DNA from: an uncultured Rhodospirillaceae bacterium
GTDB taxonomy: Bacteria; Pseudomonadota; Alphaproteobacteria; Rhodospirillales; Casp-alpha2
DNA: 6,649 nt
Assembly: GCA_913048145.1 (NCBI GenBank)
Contig: CAJWVP010000169.1
Span: forward strand, 1-6,649
Direction: 5' to 3'
Program-made: the position numbers and the translations under genes
The notes under the pieces: model-generated
Databases searched by the model: none
What the model was told of the DNA's origin: nothing
What the model saw: the letters and a program-made list of their open reading frames with translations, nothing else
Shown here: piece after piece, positions 1 to 6,311 of the stretch
Position numbering within the stretch: position 1 is the stretch's first letter
Layout: each line of letters begins with the position of its first letter

Positions 1-258
1 GAAACCGAGCAGGCGGTCGCCGATGCGGTAGAATTATTCTCCTTCACCCGCGTGTTGAGGGGCGATTTTGATCATCAAGATAGGGTCAAGATGATTGAGA
101 TGATGTGGGAGGTTGCTTATGCCGATGGCGTCATACATGACTATGAAGCCAATCTCATCCGGCGTGCCACCGGCCTGTTACATGTCAACGACCGTGAGAG
201 CGGTGAGGCGCGAAAGCGGGTTTTGGAACAGCTGGACAAGGAGGCCGGGGCGGCGTAA
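1..258 (+). CDS. TerB-like (tellurite resistance TerB family) protein, C-terminal part
   Basis: The reading frame is open from the first base of the window and stops with TAA at 256-258, so the 5' end of the gene lies outside; 85 residues are visible. They are mostly helical, with the segment EVAYADGVIHDYEANLIRR followed by a short helix ending in basic and acidic residues. The pattern 'A-x-ADG-x(3)-x-x-E-x-x-L-I-R' is typical of the second half of TerB-like domains, where the Asp/Glu positions form an acidic metal-binding-like patch. Many TerB-family proteins of this size are soluble, and their link to tellurite is only nominal; the cellular role is unknown. It is followed by fdxA after 81 bp on the same strand. 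A GTG at 52 is an internal codon and not the likely start, because the frame continues upstream with similar helical sequence. Family assignment is by motif only, so it is moderately sure. Confidence 0.72.
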   Translation, partial: ETEQAVADAVELFSFTRVLRGDFDHQDRVKMIEMMWEVAYADGVIHDYEANLIRRATGLLHVNDRESGEARKRVLEQLDKEAGAA

Positions 259-339
259 ACCGTTTTTGAGCAAGGATTTGAAGAGCCAAGGGACAAGGAA
301 TTCAGCCCGCAAGCTGGGCCCAATCTAGCGGAGAGAGGA

Positions 340-675
340 ATGACTTACGTCGTCATCGAAAACTGCATCAAGTGCAAGTACCAGGACTGTGTCGAAGTTT
401 GTCCCGTTGACTGCTTCTACGAAGGCGAAAACATGCTGGTCATCCACCCGGATGAGTGCATCGACTGCGGCGTTTGTGAGCCGGAATGCCCAGCGGAAGC
501 CATTGTTCCAGATACGGAGCCGGATGTGGAGAATTGGCTGGAGATCAACGCCAAGTACGCCGCTGAATGGCCGAACCTCACTCGTAAGAATGACACGCCG
601 GACGATGCCGACGACTGGAAGGACAAGCCGGGCAAGCTCGAGCAGCTGAGCCCGAATGCGGGTGCCGGGGATTGA
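340..675 (+). CDS. fdxA: Seven-iron ferredoxin FdxA ([3Fe-4S][4Fe-4S])
   Basis: This is a 111-residue low-potential electron carrier of the Azotobacter FdI type, cytoplasmic and acidic. The N-terminal half carries C9, C12, C17, C21, C25 and then C40, C43, C46, C50. By analogy with Azotobacter FdI (numbers shifted by one for Met), C9, C17 and C50 bind the [3Fe-4S] cluster. C21, C40, C43 and C46 bind the [4Fe-4S] cluster. C12 and C25 are the two non-ligand cysteines. The blocks NCIKCKYQDCVEVCPVDCFY and VIHPDECIDCGVCEPECP are almost identical to that family as I remember it. The C-terminal half has the usual WPNLT and ADDW segments that wrap the core, and the length matches the 105-112 aa norm. 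The ATG has GGAG at 330-333, 6 nt upstream. The redox partner cannot be read from this context. It is followed by a terminator-like segment, suggesting transcription separate from carD. Confidence 0.97.
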   Translation: MTYVVIENCIKCKYQDCVEVCPVDCFYEGENMLVIHPDECIDCGVCEPECPAEAIVPDTEPDVENWLEINAKYAAEWPNLTRKNDTPDDADDWKDKPGKLEQLSPNAGAGD

Positions 676-684
676 TCCCGCTGC

Positions 685-750
685 CGGCGGTCATTGGGGC
701 CGCCGTCGACCTAACGACTTGTAAGGCGGGGTTTTTTCGCCCGGTTTTTT
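685..750 (+). terminator. Terminator-like segment after fdxA
   Basis: Two elements lie just after the fdxA stop. The first is a hairpin with stem 685-692/698-705 (8 bp, one G-T pair, 5-nt loop) that is very GC-rich but has no T-run directly after it. The second is a small 4-bp stem, CGGG 727-730 with CCCG 740-743, followed at once by T6 at 745-750; another T6 (732-737) lies in its loop. Together they resemble a factor-independent terminator for fdxA, although the second stem is weak. Transcription stopping here is an inference. Confidence 0.5.
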
Positions 751-826
751 GTGATAAGGTTGAAAAATTCTAGGTTGTGAGTTAAGAGTGCGCCTCTCAA
801 TTTGCAGCCAGTTTCCCGTTATCTAT

Positions 827-986
827 GTGCGACGGAGATAAGGTCGCGCGCCGGCGGCAGCAGGAGGGGGATACCCTTGATTAAAAGGGGGGCCGCGGAG
901 GATTTGACCACCGCGCGGTAAGGTTGAACACGTACCGCGGAGACTCCTGACCAGGCGGCCCCCAAGGTGGGCCGCCTTTGCGCGGG
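827..986 (+). ncRNA. Structured RNA region: carD leader or independent small RNA (unidentified)
   Basis: This part of the 334-bp gap between fdxA and carD is unusually rich in complementary segments. Small hairpins form at 827-833/843-849 (7 bp, one G-T pair) and 874-878/885-889 (5 bp). A large hairpin has a perfect 9-bp base, 888-896 with 955-963, and encloses 897-900/944-947 and 914-920/933-939 (7 bp). A competing long fold pairs 847-851/980-984, 853-858/971-976 and 866-870/959-963, closing nearly the whole region as one rod with internal loops. That rod shape recalls 6S RNA, but I cannot recognise its consensus with confidence. It could equally be a cis-acting 5' leader of carD. No convincing promoter was found: TTGAAA at 760-765 is the best -35 candidate, with a poor -10 near 782-788. 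No open reading frame here looks coding. Confidence 0.45.
954..979 (+). terminator. Terminator-shaped hairpin upstream of carD
   Basis: A perfect 8-bp GC-only stem, GGCGGCCC 954-961 with GGGCCGCC 969-976, has a 7-nt loop and is followed by TTT at 977-979 and then GCGCGGG. The stem is strong but the T-tract is short, so it may pause or end transcription only partly. It shares bases 955-961 with the 9-bp helix 888-896/955-963, so the two cannot form together; this is the geometry of an attenuator. It ends 30 nt before the carD ATG. Confidence 0.45.
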
Positions 987-1009
987 AACTAACCGGAGAA
1001 AAAGACAGT

Positions 1010-1507
1010 ATGCCTAAAGCACCGACCTATAAGACCGGCGACTTTGTCGTTTATCCGACCCACGGGGTCGGCAAGGTGATTGACGTTCTGGTACAGGAAA
1101 TCGCCAGTCACAAACTGGAACTTATCGTCATTACTTTTGAGCGCGACCGCATGACGCTCCGCGTTCCCGTCGAGAAGGCCGCCACATCGGGCCTGCGCAA
1201 GTTGGCATCCAAAAAGATCATGGAAGAGGCCATGACCAAGCTCACAGGCCGGGCCCGGGTGAAGCGCACTATGTGGAGCCGTCGCGCCCAGGAATACGAG
1301 GCGAAGATCAATTCCGGCGATCCCGTCTCCATCGCCGAGGTGGTTCGCGACCTGCACCGCAATGTCGGCCAACCCGATCAGTCCTTCTCCGAACGCCAGA
1401 TTTATGAGGCAGCCCGCGACCGCCTGGCCGCCGAGGTGGCGGCCGTTGACAGAACAGATGTGGAAATTGCCACCGAGAAGTTGGAGAAGGTGCTGACGGC
1501 TGGCTGA
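1010..1507 (+). CDS. carD: CarD/CdnL-family transcriptional regulator
   Basis: This is a 165-residue protein of the CarD_CdnL_TRCF family. These proteins bind the beta subunit of RNA polymerase and the upstream edge of the promoter bubble, and stabilise open complexes, notably at rRNA and growth-related promoters. Residues 1-60 form the Tudor-like RNA-polymerase-interacting domain, with the signature GDFVVYPTHGVGKVIDV at 10-26 and the strand around 36-54 (LELIVITF...LRVPV). Residues 64-165 form the helical DNA-binding domain. It includes W89 in MWSRRAQEYEAKINSGDP, matching the conserved Trp that wedges at the -10 edge, and IAEVVRDLHRN. Length is normal for the alphaproteobacterial form. The ATG has GGAG at 995-998, a rather long 11 nt upstream. 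The preceding leader is highly structured, so expression may be controlled at RNA level (inference). The oxygenase gene follows 19 bp after the stop. Confidence 0.97.
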   Translation: MPKAPTYKTGDFVVYPTHGVGKVIDVLVQEIASHKLELIVITFERDRMTLRVPVEKAATSGLRKLASKKIMEEAMTKLTGRARVKRTMWSRRAQEYEAKINSGDPVSIAEVVRDLHRNVGQPDQSFSERQIYEAARDRLAAEVAAVDRTDVEIATEKLEKVLTAG

Positions 1508-1526
1508 GCTGCCGGCATCCTTACTC

Positions 1527-2336
1527 ATGAATATTGAGATGGATACTGTCACAACTTACCGCCGCGATGGAGTTGTTGTTTTGCGCCAGGTTTTCTCGGC
1601 GGCCTGGATCGAACGGCTCCATGAAGGCCTGAAAGAGAACATACGCAAACCCGGTCCGTACCGACGCGAATACGGCATGGACGGCGCGAAAGACACGTTC
1701 TTCGGCGACTATTGCAACTGGCGGCGGATCGACGGCTATCGGGATTTCGTCCTGGGCTCGCCAGCCGCCGGCATTGCCAGGACCCTAATGGAATCGGCGA
1801 AGGTGAACTTCTTCCACGAACACGTACTGGTAAAATCGCCCGGCACGGAAGAGCCCACGCCCTGGCACCACGACCATCCCTACTACTGCATCGACGGCAT
1901 GGATACGTGCTCGCTTTGGGTGCCCCTGGACCCGGTGCCGAAGGCAACGGCCGTGGAATTCATCGCCGGCTCACATCGGTGGGGACGCCTGTTCCAGCCA
2001 AGGATGTTCATTGGTGACGACTATCCGGTGAGCGCGGACGGCTTCGAGATAATGCCCAACATCGACGCCGAACGGGACCAGCATAAGATTATCTCGTTCG
2101 ACTTGCAGCCTGGCGACTGCGCAGCGTTCCATTTCCGTACCGTGCACGGCGCGCCAGGCAACCGCTCTTTGGACCTATGGCGCCGCGCCATCGCCTTTCG
2201 CTGGACTGGCGACGACGTAACCTTCCAGCGCCGCGCTGGTGTCATGTCGCCGCCGTTCCATGAGTTCAAGGACTGCAAGCTGGAACGGGGCGAGCCCCTG
2301 GACAGCGATTTGTTTCCAGTAATCGACGCAGCCTAG
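1527..2336 (+). CDS. Phytanoyl-CoA dioxygenase (PhyH) family Fe(II)/2-oxoglutarate oxygenase
   Basis: This 269-residue soluble oxygenase has the double-stranded beta-helix core of the PhyH family. The iron triad is visible: H114 and D116 in TPWHHDHPYY, and the distal H207 in FHFRTVHGAPGN. The 2-oxoglutarate carboxylate is probably held by R219 or R220 in the WRRAIAFRW strand. Other family marks are LWVPLDPV (130-137), the EFIAGSH turn (144-150) and the LQPGDC strand (193-198). Such enzymes hydroxylate small molecules using O2 and 2-oxoglutarate. The substrate cannot be told from sequence, and it lacks the ectoine hydroxylase (EctD) motif I know. It starts 19 bp after carD, so co-transcription is likely, but no clear Shine-Dalgarno precedes ATG 1527. 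ATG 1539 (four codons later) is an alternative and also has a poor site. Its TAG overlaps, tail to tail, the stop of a minus-strand open frame. Confidence 0.92.
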   Translation: MNIEMDTVTTYRRDGVVVLRQVFSAAWIERLHEGLKENIRKPGPYRREYGMDGAKDTFFGDYCNWRRIDGYRDFVLGSPAAGIARTLMESAKVNFFHEHVLVKSPGTEEPTPWHHDHPYYCIDGMDTCSLWVPLDPVPKATAVEFIAGSHRWGRLFQPRMFIGDDYPVSADGFEIMPNIDAERDQHKIISFDLQPGDCAAFHFRTVHGAPGNRSLDLWRRAIAFRWTGDDVTFQRRAGVMSPPFHEFKDCKLERGEPLDSDLFPVIDAA

Positions 2337-2494
2337 ACGTAATACTCCAAGAACCATTCTGGTTCGTCCCGAGAGATCGGAAACGCGCCTTTATTGAATC
2401 GTCGATAATGTTCTTGGGCTTTGCCGTGGCGACCCGGATTTGGATCATAACCTATGAAGGCATTGATGATGGTACTTATCGGTTGGTCGGGTCC
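2333..2494 (-). pseudogene. 53-codon open frame directly after bolA with no canonical start (unrecognised remnant or mini-gene)
   Basis: Reading the minus strand in the bolA frame past its TAG (2497-2495) gives 53 sense codons ending in TAG at 2335-2333. The translated peptide looks protein-like. It begins GPDQPISTIINAF, contains GYDPNPGRHGKAQEHYRRF and ends EPEWFLEYYV, with a mix of aromatic, charged and Gly/Pro residues. No ATG or GTG occurs in the frame, and the only TTG is a few codons from the end. It therefore cannot be an ordinary gene as it stands. It could be the 3' remnant of a gene whose front was lost, a frameshifted gene, or a chance frame. I do not recognise the family. Its stop overlaps the stop of the convergent oxygenase gene. 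Confidence 0.3.
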
Positions 2495-2815
2495 CTAGCG
2501 GTCGGCCTTGCTGCCGCCGTGGCATGCGGGAGATTCCATGTGTCGGCCGCCTTTCGCCGCCCATTCGGGTGCGGTCAGCGTTTCCATGGAGAGCGCGTGC
2601 ACTGGGCCCGCGAGTTCATCGGCAAGAAGGGCGTTCATATGCTGGTGGCGCTGAACCCGGCCCAGGTCGTCAAAGACGGGAGACACTACGACCACTTTGA
2701 AATGCGATTCGGAGCCGGGTGGCACGTTGTGCATGTGGCTCTCGTTAATTACATCGAGGTATTCGGGCGACAGGGATGCACGAATTTTGCGTTCGATTTC
2801 GGCTTGCACGGTCAA
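2495..2815 (-). CDS. bolA: BolA family protein
   Basis: This is a small BolA-fold protein of 106 residues from the start chosen here. BolA proteins partner with monothiol glutaredoxins to carry or sense [2Fe-2S] clusters, and some act in morphology and stress control. The family core is complete: INES followed by H29, the strand SESHFKVVVVSPVF with H38, the RHQHMN segment (R56, H57), and the invariant HALSMETLTAPEW carrying H73. The tail MESPACHGGSK is typical of the alphaproteobacterial type. TTG at 2815 is preferred because GGGAG (2828-2824) lies 8 nt ahead and the product starts MTVQAEIERKI, like relatives. GTG at 2830 would add five residues but has no ribosome site, and GTG at 2809 is too far from the site. 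It is divergent from the tkt operon and convergent with the oxygenase gene. No glutaredoxin gene lies beside it in this window. Confidence 0.95.
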   Translation of the reverse strand: MTVQAEIERKIRASLSPEYLDVINESHMHNVPPGSESHFKVVVVSPVFDDLGRVQRHQHMNALLADELAGPVHALSMETLTAPEWAAKGGRHMESPACHGGSKADR

Positions 2816-3192
2816 GGGCTCTGCTCCCACTTTCTAATTTGAACTAACGACTATAAATCAAATAACCCTGCTTGTGGCGATTATCAATCACCCAACCCCA
2901 TTCATAATGTAACGTGTTCTACTGCGTCATGTGCAGTTTTTAAGCCAAGACGGTGGCACCACCGCCTCCCACTCACTGACCACGTCGCGCAGGACCGTTA
3001 TGTCATGGTTGACTGTCTCCAGGGTGCTCCAGATTACGGCCGCCCTGGCGCTCTATCTAAAATCCTGACGGAAAAGTTCAAAAACCGCGTTCCGGGGCTG
3101 GACTCTGGTGCTCAGATTGGCGAAAAGCTATAGCGCGCGGTCGCTGCTGGGGGTTGGCCGTCACCCGAGCGAAAAACGAGGAGGCTCTTGCG
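2816..3192. other. Divergent bolA/tkt intergenic region
   Basis: These roughly 375 bp hold no recognised gene. The left third (about 2840-2940) is clearly AT-richer than its surroundings and should contain the bolA promoter. On the minus strand, TATAGT (positions 2874-2879) is a good -10 match lacking a good -35. TTGATA just upstream on that strand, with a 17-bp spacer to TATTTG, is another weak choice. A perfect palindrome, CGGTGGCACCACCG, lies at 2951-2964. On the plus strand TTGACT (3009-3014), with a 17-bp spacer to GATTAC (3032-3037), is a weak tkt promoter candidate. The segment 3019-3108 can form a long-range RNA helix, and a possible 22-codon ORF spans 3000-3068. Confidence 0.5.
2951..2964. 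promoter_or_regulatory. Perfect 14-bp palindrome, possible operator
   Basis: CGGTGG-CA-CCACCG is a perfect inverted repeat in the bolA/tkt intergenic region. No T-run follows it on either strand, so it is not terminator-like. Its two-fold symmetry suits a dimeric regulator, but no particular regulator is indicated. Confidence 0.3.
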
Positions 3193-5157
3193 ATGACGGT
3201 TGCCCACGCGGACATGGCCAATGCCATCCGCTTCCTTTCCGCCGACGCTGTTCAACAGGCCAATTCCGGTCATCCGGGCATGCCCATGGGTATGGCCGAC
3301 GTGGCCACGGTGCTGTTCACCAAGTACTTGAAGTTCGATGCCACCGACCCGAACTGGCCTGACAGGGACCGCTTTGTCCTGTCCGCTGGACATGGCTCGA
3401 TGTTGATCTACTCCTTGCTCTATCTCACAGGATACGAAGCCATGACCGTTGATCAGCTCCGGAATTTCCGGCAGCTGGGCTCTATCACAGCGGGGCATCC
3501 TGAATATGGCCACGCGCCGGGGGTGGAAACGACCACGGGTCCGCTGGGTCAGGGGCTAACTACCGCTGTTGGAATGGCGCTCGCCGAGCGCATGCTGAAT
3601 GCGCGCTTCGGTGACGACGCGGTCGATCATCACACCTATGTGATCGCGGGCGACGGTTGCCTGATGGAAGGGATCAGCCACGAGGCCGTCTCTATGGCCG
3701 GCGCCCTGAACCTTGGGAGGCTGATTGTTTTTTTTGACGACAACGACATCTGCATCGACGGGCCAACCGACATGGCGGTGATCGACGACCAGCCGGCGCG
3801 TTTCGCCGCGTCCGGCTGGCAAGTGCAGTCCATCGATGGCCACGACATGGACGCCATTGCCACCGCCATCGAGGCCGCGCAGGCTGACGATCGGCCTTCC
3901 ATGATTGCTTGCAAGACGGTGATTGGGAAGGGCGCACCCAACAAGGAAGGCACCGCGTCAACTCACGGTGCGCCCCTAGGGAATGAAGAGATCGCGCTGG
4001 CCCGCAAAGCCATGAATTGGCCGCATGGACCCTTCGAGGTCCCCCAAGACGTGCTGTCCGCCTGGCGCCAGGCCGGTGCGCGTGGCGGTCAGGCCCGCGC
4101 GACCTGGTCTGAACGGACCGCCGGCGTGGGGGAGGACTTCCATCGCGCTCTAGCGGGCGAGTTGAAGGACGGTTGGCTTGATGCGCTGAATGCCCACAAG
4201 GCGAAGTGCTCCGAGGAAAAACCCAAGTGGGCAACCCGCAAGGCGTCCGGCGAGGCGCTGGCCGTTTTGACCGAGGCGATCCCAGAAATGATCGGCGGGT
4301 CGGCTGACCTGACCGGCTCCGTGAACACCAAGACGCCGAGTACCAAACCCGTAACTTCAAGCGATTTCTCTGGCCGCTACATCCACTATGGGGTGCGTGA
4401 GCACGCCATGGGCGCGGTTATGAATGGCATGGCGCTGCACGGTGGTTTTATTCCCTATGGCGGCACCTTCTTAGTCTTTGCGGACTATATGAAGGGCGCC
4501 ATGCGTCTGTCCGCCTTGATGGAACAGCGGGTCGTCTACGTACTGACCCACGATTCCATCGGCCTGGGCGAAGACGGGCCGACCCACCAAGCGGTGGAAA
4601 CGCTGGCTATGCTGCGCGCATTGCCGAACTTCAAGGTATACCGGCCCTGTGATCCGGTGGAAACGGCGGAATGCTGGGCGCTGGCGCTCCATGATACGTA
4701 TGGGCCGTCCGGCATGGTGCTGACCCGACAGGGCGTGCCGCTGCAACGGTCAGCGCACACGGACGATAATCTGTGTGGGAGAGGAGCCTATGTTCTGGCC
4801 GAGGCCGAGGGCGGGCGGAAAGTGACCCTGTTCGCTACGGGCTCGGAGGTTTCCATCGCCATGGCGGCACGCGATACCCTGCAGGCCGACGGTGTCGCCA
4901 CGGCGGTGGTCTCTGTGCCATGCTGGGAGCTGTTCGACGAACAGGACGCGGCCTATCAGGAGGAGGTGTTGGGCAAGGGAACTATCCGGGTTGCCGTAGA
5001 AGCGGGCGTCCGCATGGGATGGGATAAGTATATCCGCAACCACGGTGGCTTCGTCGGCATGTCAGGCTTCGGCGCCTCGGCTCCAGCCGAACAATTATTC
5101 GAACACTTTGGGATCTCCCCTGAAAAGGTGGTGGAAGAGGTCAAGGCCCGGCTGTAG
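3193..5157 (+). CDS. tkt: Transketolase
   Basis: This is a 654-residue thiamin-diphosphate enzyme that moves two-carbon ketol units between sugar phosphates, in the pentose phosphate pathway and the Calvin regenerative phase (CbbT). The three transketolase domains are present. The pyrophosphate domain has SGHPGMPMG (H27), SAGHGS (H67), and the cofactor/metal motif GDGCLMEG at 153-160 followed by FDDNDICIDG (N184). THGAPLG carries H258. The pyrimidine domain has YGVREHAMG (catalytic E403), THDSIGLGEDGPTHQ (H453, H465) and LTRQ (R512). The C-terminal domain runs from about 540 to 654. Length is close to the usual 660. ATG 3193 is chosen because GAGGAGG (3178-3184) lies 8 nt upstream and the N-terminus then reads like relatives; a longer frame from TTG 3154 would place the ribosome site inside the gene. 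An intact T8 run at about 3728-3735 encodes VFF. The aldolase gene follows after 72 bp. Confidence 0.98.
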   Translation: MTVAHADMANAIRFLSADAVQQANSGHPGMPMGMADVATVLFTKYLKFDATDPNWPDRDRFVLSAGHGSMLIYSLLYLTGYEAMTVDQLRNFRQLGSITAGHPEYGHAPGVETTTGPLGQGLTTAVGMALAERMLNARFGDDAVDHHTYVIAGDGCLMEGISHEAVSMAGALNLGRLIVFFDDNDICIDGPTDMAVIDDQPARFAASGWQVQSIDGHDMDAIATAIEAAQADDRPSMIACKTVIGKGAPNKEGTASTHGAPLGNEEIALARKAMNWPHGPFEVPQDVLSAWRQAGARGGQARATWSERTAGVGEDFHRALAGELKDGWLDALNAHKAKCSEEKPKWATRKASGEALAVLTEAIPEMIGGSADLTGSVNTKTPSTKPVTSSDFSGRYIHYGVREHAMGAVMNGMALHGGFIPYGGTFLVFADYMKGAMRLSALMEQRVVYVLTHDSIGLGEDGPTHQAVETLAMLRALPNFKVYRPCDPVETAECWALALHDTYGPSGMVLTRQGVPLQRSAHTDDNLCGRGAYVLAEAEGGRKVTLFATGSEVSIAMAARDTLQADGVATAVVSVPCWELFDEQDAAYQEEVLGKGTIRVAVEAGVRMGWDKYIRNHGGFVGMSGFGASAPAEQLFEHFGISPEKVVEEVKARL

Positions 5158-5229
5158 AATCATACGGACGATTTTCACCCCCGGTGGCCATGATTGGGTT
5201 CCCGGGGCAGTTACGAAGGAGAACTTTAA

Positions 5230-6294
5230 ATGGCGTTGGTGTCCTTGCGACAACTTCTCGATCACGGGGCAGAAAACGACTACGGCATGCCTGCCTTCAA
5301 CATTAACAACATGGAACAAATGCTGGCGATCATGTCTGCCGCCGACAAGACGGACAGCCCAGTCATCATGCAGGCGTCCCGAGGTGCCAGGAAATATGCC
5401 AATGACACGGTGCTGCGTCATCTTATCGAGGCGGCCGTGGAGATGTATCCCCAAATTCCCGTCTGTATGCACCAGGACCATGGCAACAACGCGGCCACCT
5501 GCATGTCGGCCATCGCCAACGGCTTTTCGTCGGTGATGATGGACGGTTCCCTGGAGGAAGACGCGAAAACTCCGGCATCCTATGATTACAACGTCGACGT
5601 CACAGCGAAGGTAACCGAGATGGCCCACTTAGTGGGGGTCTCCGTCGAAGGGGAATTGGGCTGTCTCGGCTCGCTGGAGACTGGCATGGGCGATAAGGAA
5701 GACGGCCACGGTTTCGAAGGCGCGCTCGACAAGGACATGTTAGTCACCGACCCGGACGAGGCCGCGGACTTCGTCAAGAATACTAAGTGTGACGCGTTGG
5801 CCGTCGCCATCGGCACGTCCCACGGCGCTTACAAGTTCACCCGCAAGCCTACCGGCGACATCCTGGCAATGGACGTGGTAAAGGCAATCCACGCGAAGCT
5901 ACCGGACACGCACTTGGTCATGCATGGATCGAGCTCGGTGCCGCAGGACCTCCAGGACATCATAAACGAATTCGGTGGCGAGATGCCGCAGACCTATGGT
6001 GTCCCGGTTGATGAAATTGAAACCGGTATCAAAAACGGCGTTCGTAAGGTGAACATCGACACAGACAACCGCATGGCTATCACCGGAGCGATTCGCAAGG
6101 TCCTGACCGAGAAGAAGGCGGAGTTCGATCCCCGCGCGTACTTAAAGCCCGCCATTGTTGCCATGGAAGAGGTTTGCGTCGACCGATTTGAACGCTTCAA
6201 CTGCGCCGGACAGGCCTCAAAGATCAAGGCAATTCCGCTGGCCGATATGGCCGGGCGTTACGCCGACGGATCTCTGGATCCGACGGTTAACTAG
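5230..6294 (+). CDS. fba: Class II fructose-bisphosphate aldolase, Calvin-cycle subtype
   Basis: This 354-residue zinc aldolase cleaves or forms fructose-1,6-bisphosphate from dihydroxyacetone phosphate and glyceraldehyde-3-phosphate. In Calvin-cycle use (CbbA) it also forms sedoheptulose-1,7-bisphosphate. The class II marks are complete: NINNMEQ (24-30), CMHQDHGNN with catalytic D83 and zinc ligand H84, MDGSLEED (104-111), VEGELGCLG (E142), GTSHGAYKF (zinc ligand H198), VMHGSSS (zinc ligand H232), and the phosphate-binding KVNIDTD (273-279). The inserted loop with ETGMGDKEDGHGFEG (150-164) and the length mark the longer proteobacterial CbbA-like subtype rather than the E. coli FbaA type. The ATG is preceded by AAGGAG (5216-5221) at 8 nt. 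It is co-oriented with tkt, and rpe begins 17 bp after its stop, so all three should share a transcript. Confidence 0.97.
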   Translation: MALVSLRQLLDHGAENDYGMPAFNINNMEQMLAIMSAADKTDSPVIMQASRGARKYANDTVLRHLIEAAVEMYPQIPVCMHQDHGNNAATCMSAIANGFSSVMMDGSLEEDAKTPASYDYNVDVTAKVTEMAHLVGVSVEGELGCLGSLETGMGDKEDGHGFEGALDKDMLVTDPDEAADFVKNTKCDALAVAIGTSHGAYKFTRKPTGDILAMDVVKAIHAKLPDTHLVMHGSSSVPQDLQDIINEFGGEMPQTYGVPVDEIETGIKNGVRKVNIDTDNRMAITGAIRKVLTEKKAEFDPRAYLKPAIVAMEEVCVDRFERFNCAGQASKIKAIPLADMAGRYADGSLDPTVN

Positions 6295-6311
6295 GGTCGG
6301 AGGGGCGCGAG

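Noticed and set aside
225..264. GGAAC ... CGTT upstream of fdxA as a general-stress (EcfG-type) promoter
   Set aside because: The two elements are 31 nt apart, far beyond the 16-17 nt spacing expected.
989..1552. 187-codon open frame on the minus strand over carD
   Set aside because: It lies fully antisense to a clear CarD protein and its translation shows no family features; it is a GC-rich shadow frame.
2351..2365. Short perfect hairpin GAACCA-TTC-TGGTTC between the convergent oxygenase and bolA genes
   Set aside because: The stem has a 3-nt loop and no T-run on either strand, so it is not supported as a terminator; it lies within the start-less open frame.
2408..2842. 144-codon plus-strand frame over bolA
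   Set aside because: It is the antisense shadow of bolA; the minus strand carries all BolA motifs, and no ribosome site or known domain supports the plus frame.
3728..3735. T8 homopolymer in tkt as a possible frameshift
   Set aside because: The reading frame continues intact on both sides with the conserved FDDN motif, so there is no evidence of a frameshift.
3692..4360. 222-codon minus-strand frame inside tkt
   Set aside because: Its product is an Arg/Ser/Pro-rich low-complexity sequence typical of antisense frames in GC-rich genes, and the plus strand encodes an intact transketolase.
5179..5207. Hairpin CCCCGG/CCGGGG between tkt and fba considered as a terminator
   Set aside because: The 6-bp stem has a 17-nt loop and no T-run after it, and the fba ribosome site follows at once; at most it affects mRNA processing or stability.
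5095..5628. 177-codon minus-strand frame across the tkt-fba junction
   Set aside because: It is antisense to two well-supported genes and the intervening ribosome site, with a His/Val/Gly-rich composition and no recognisable domain.
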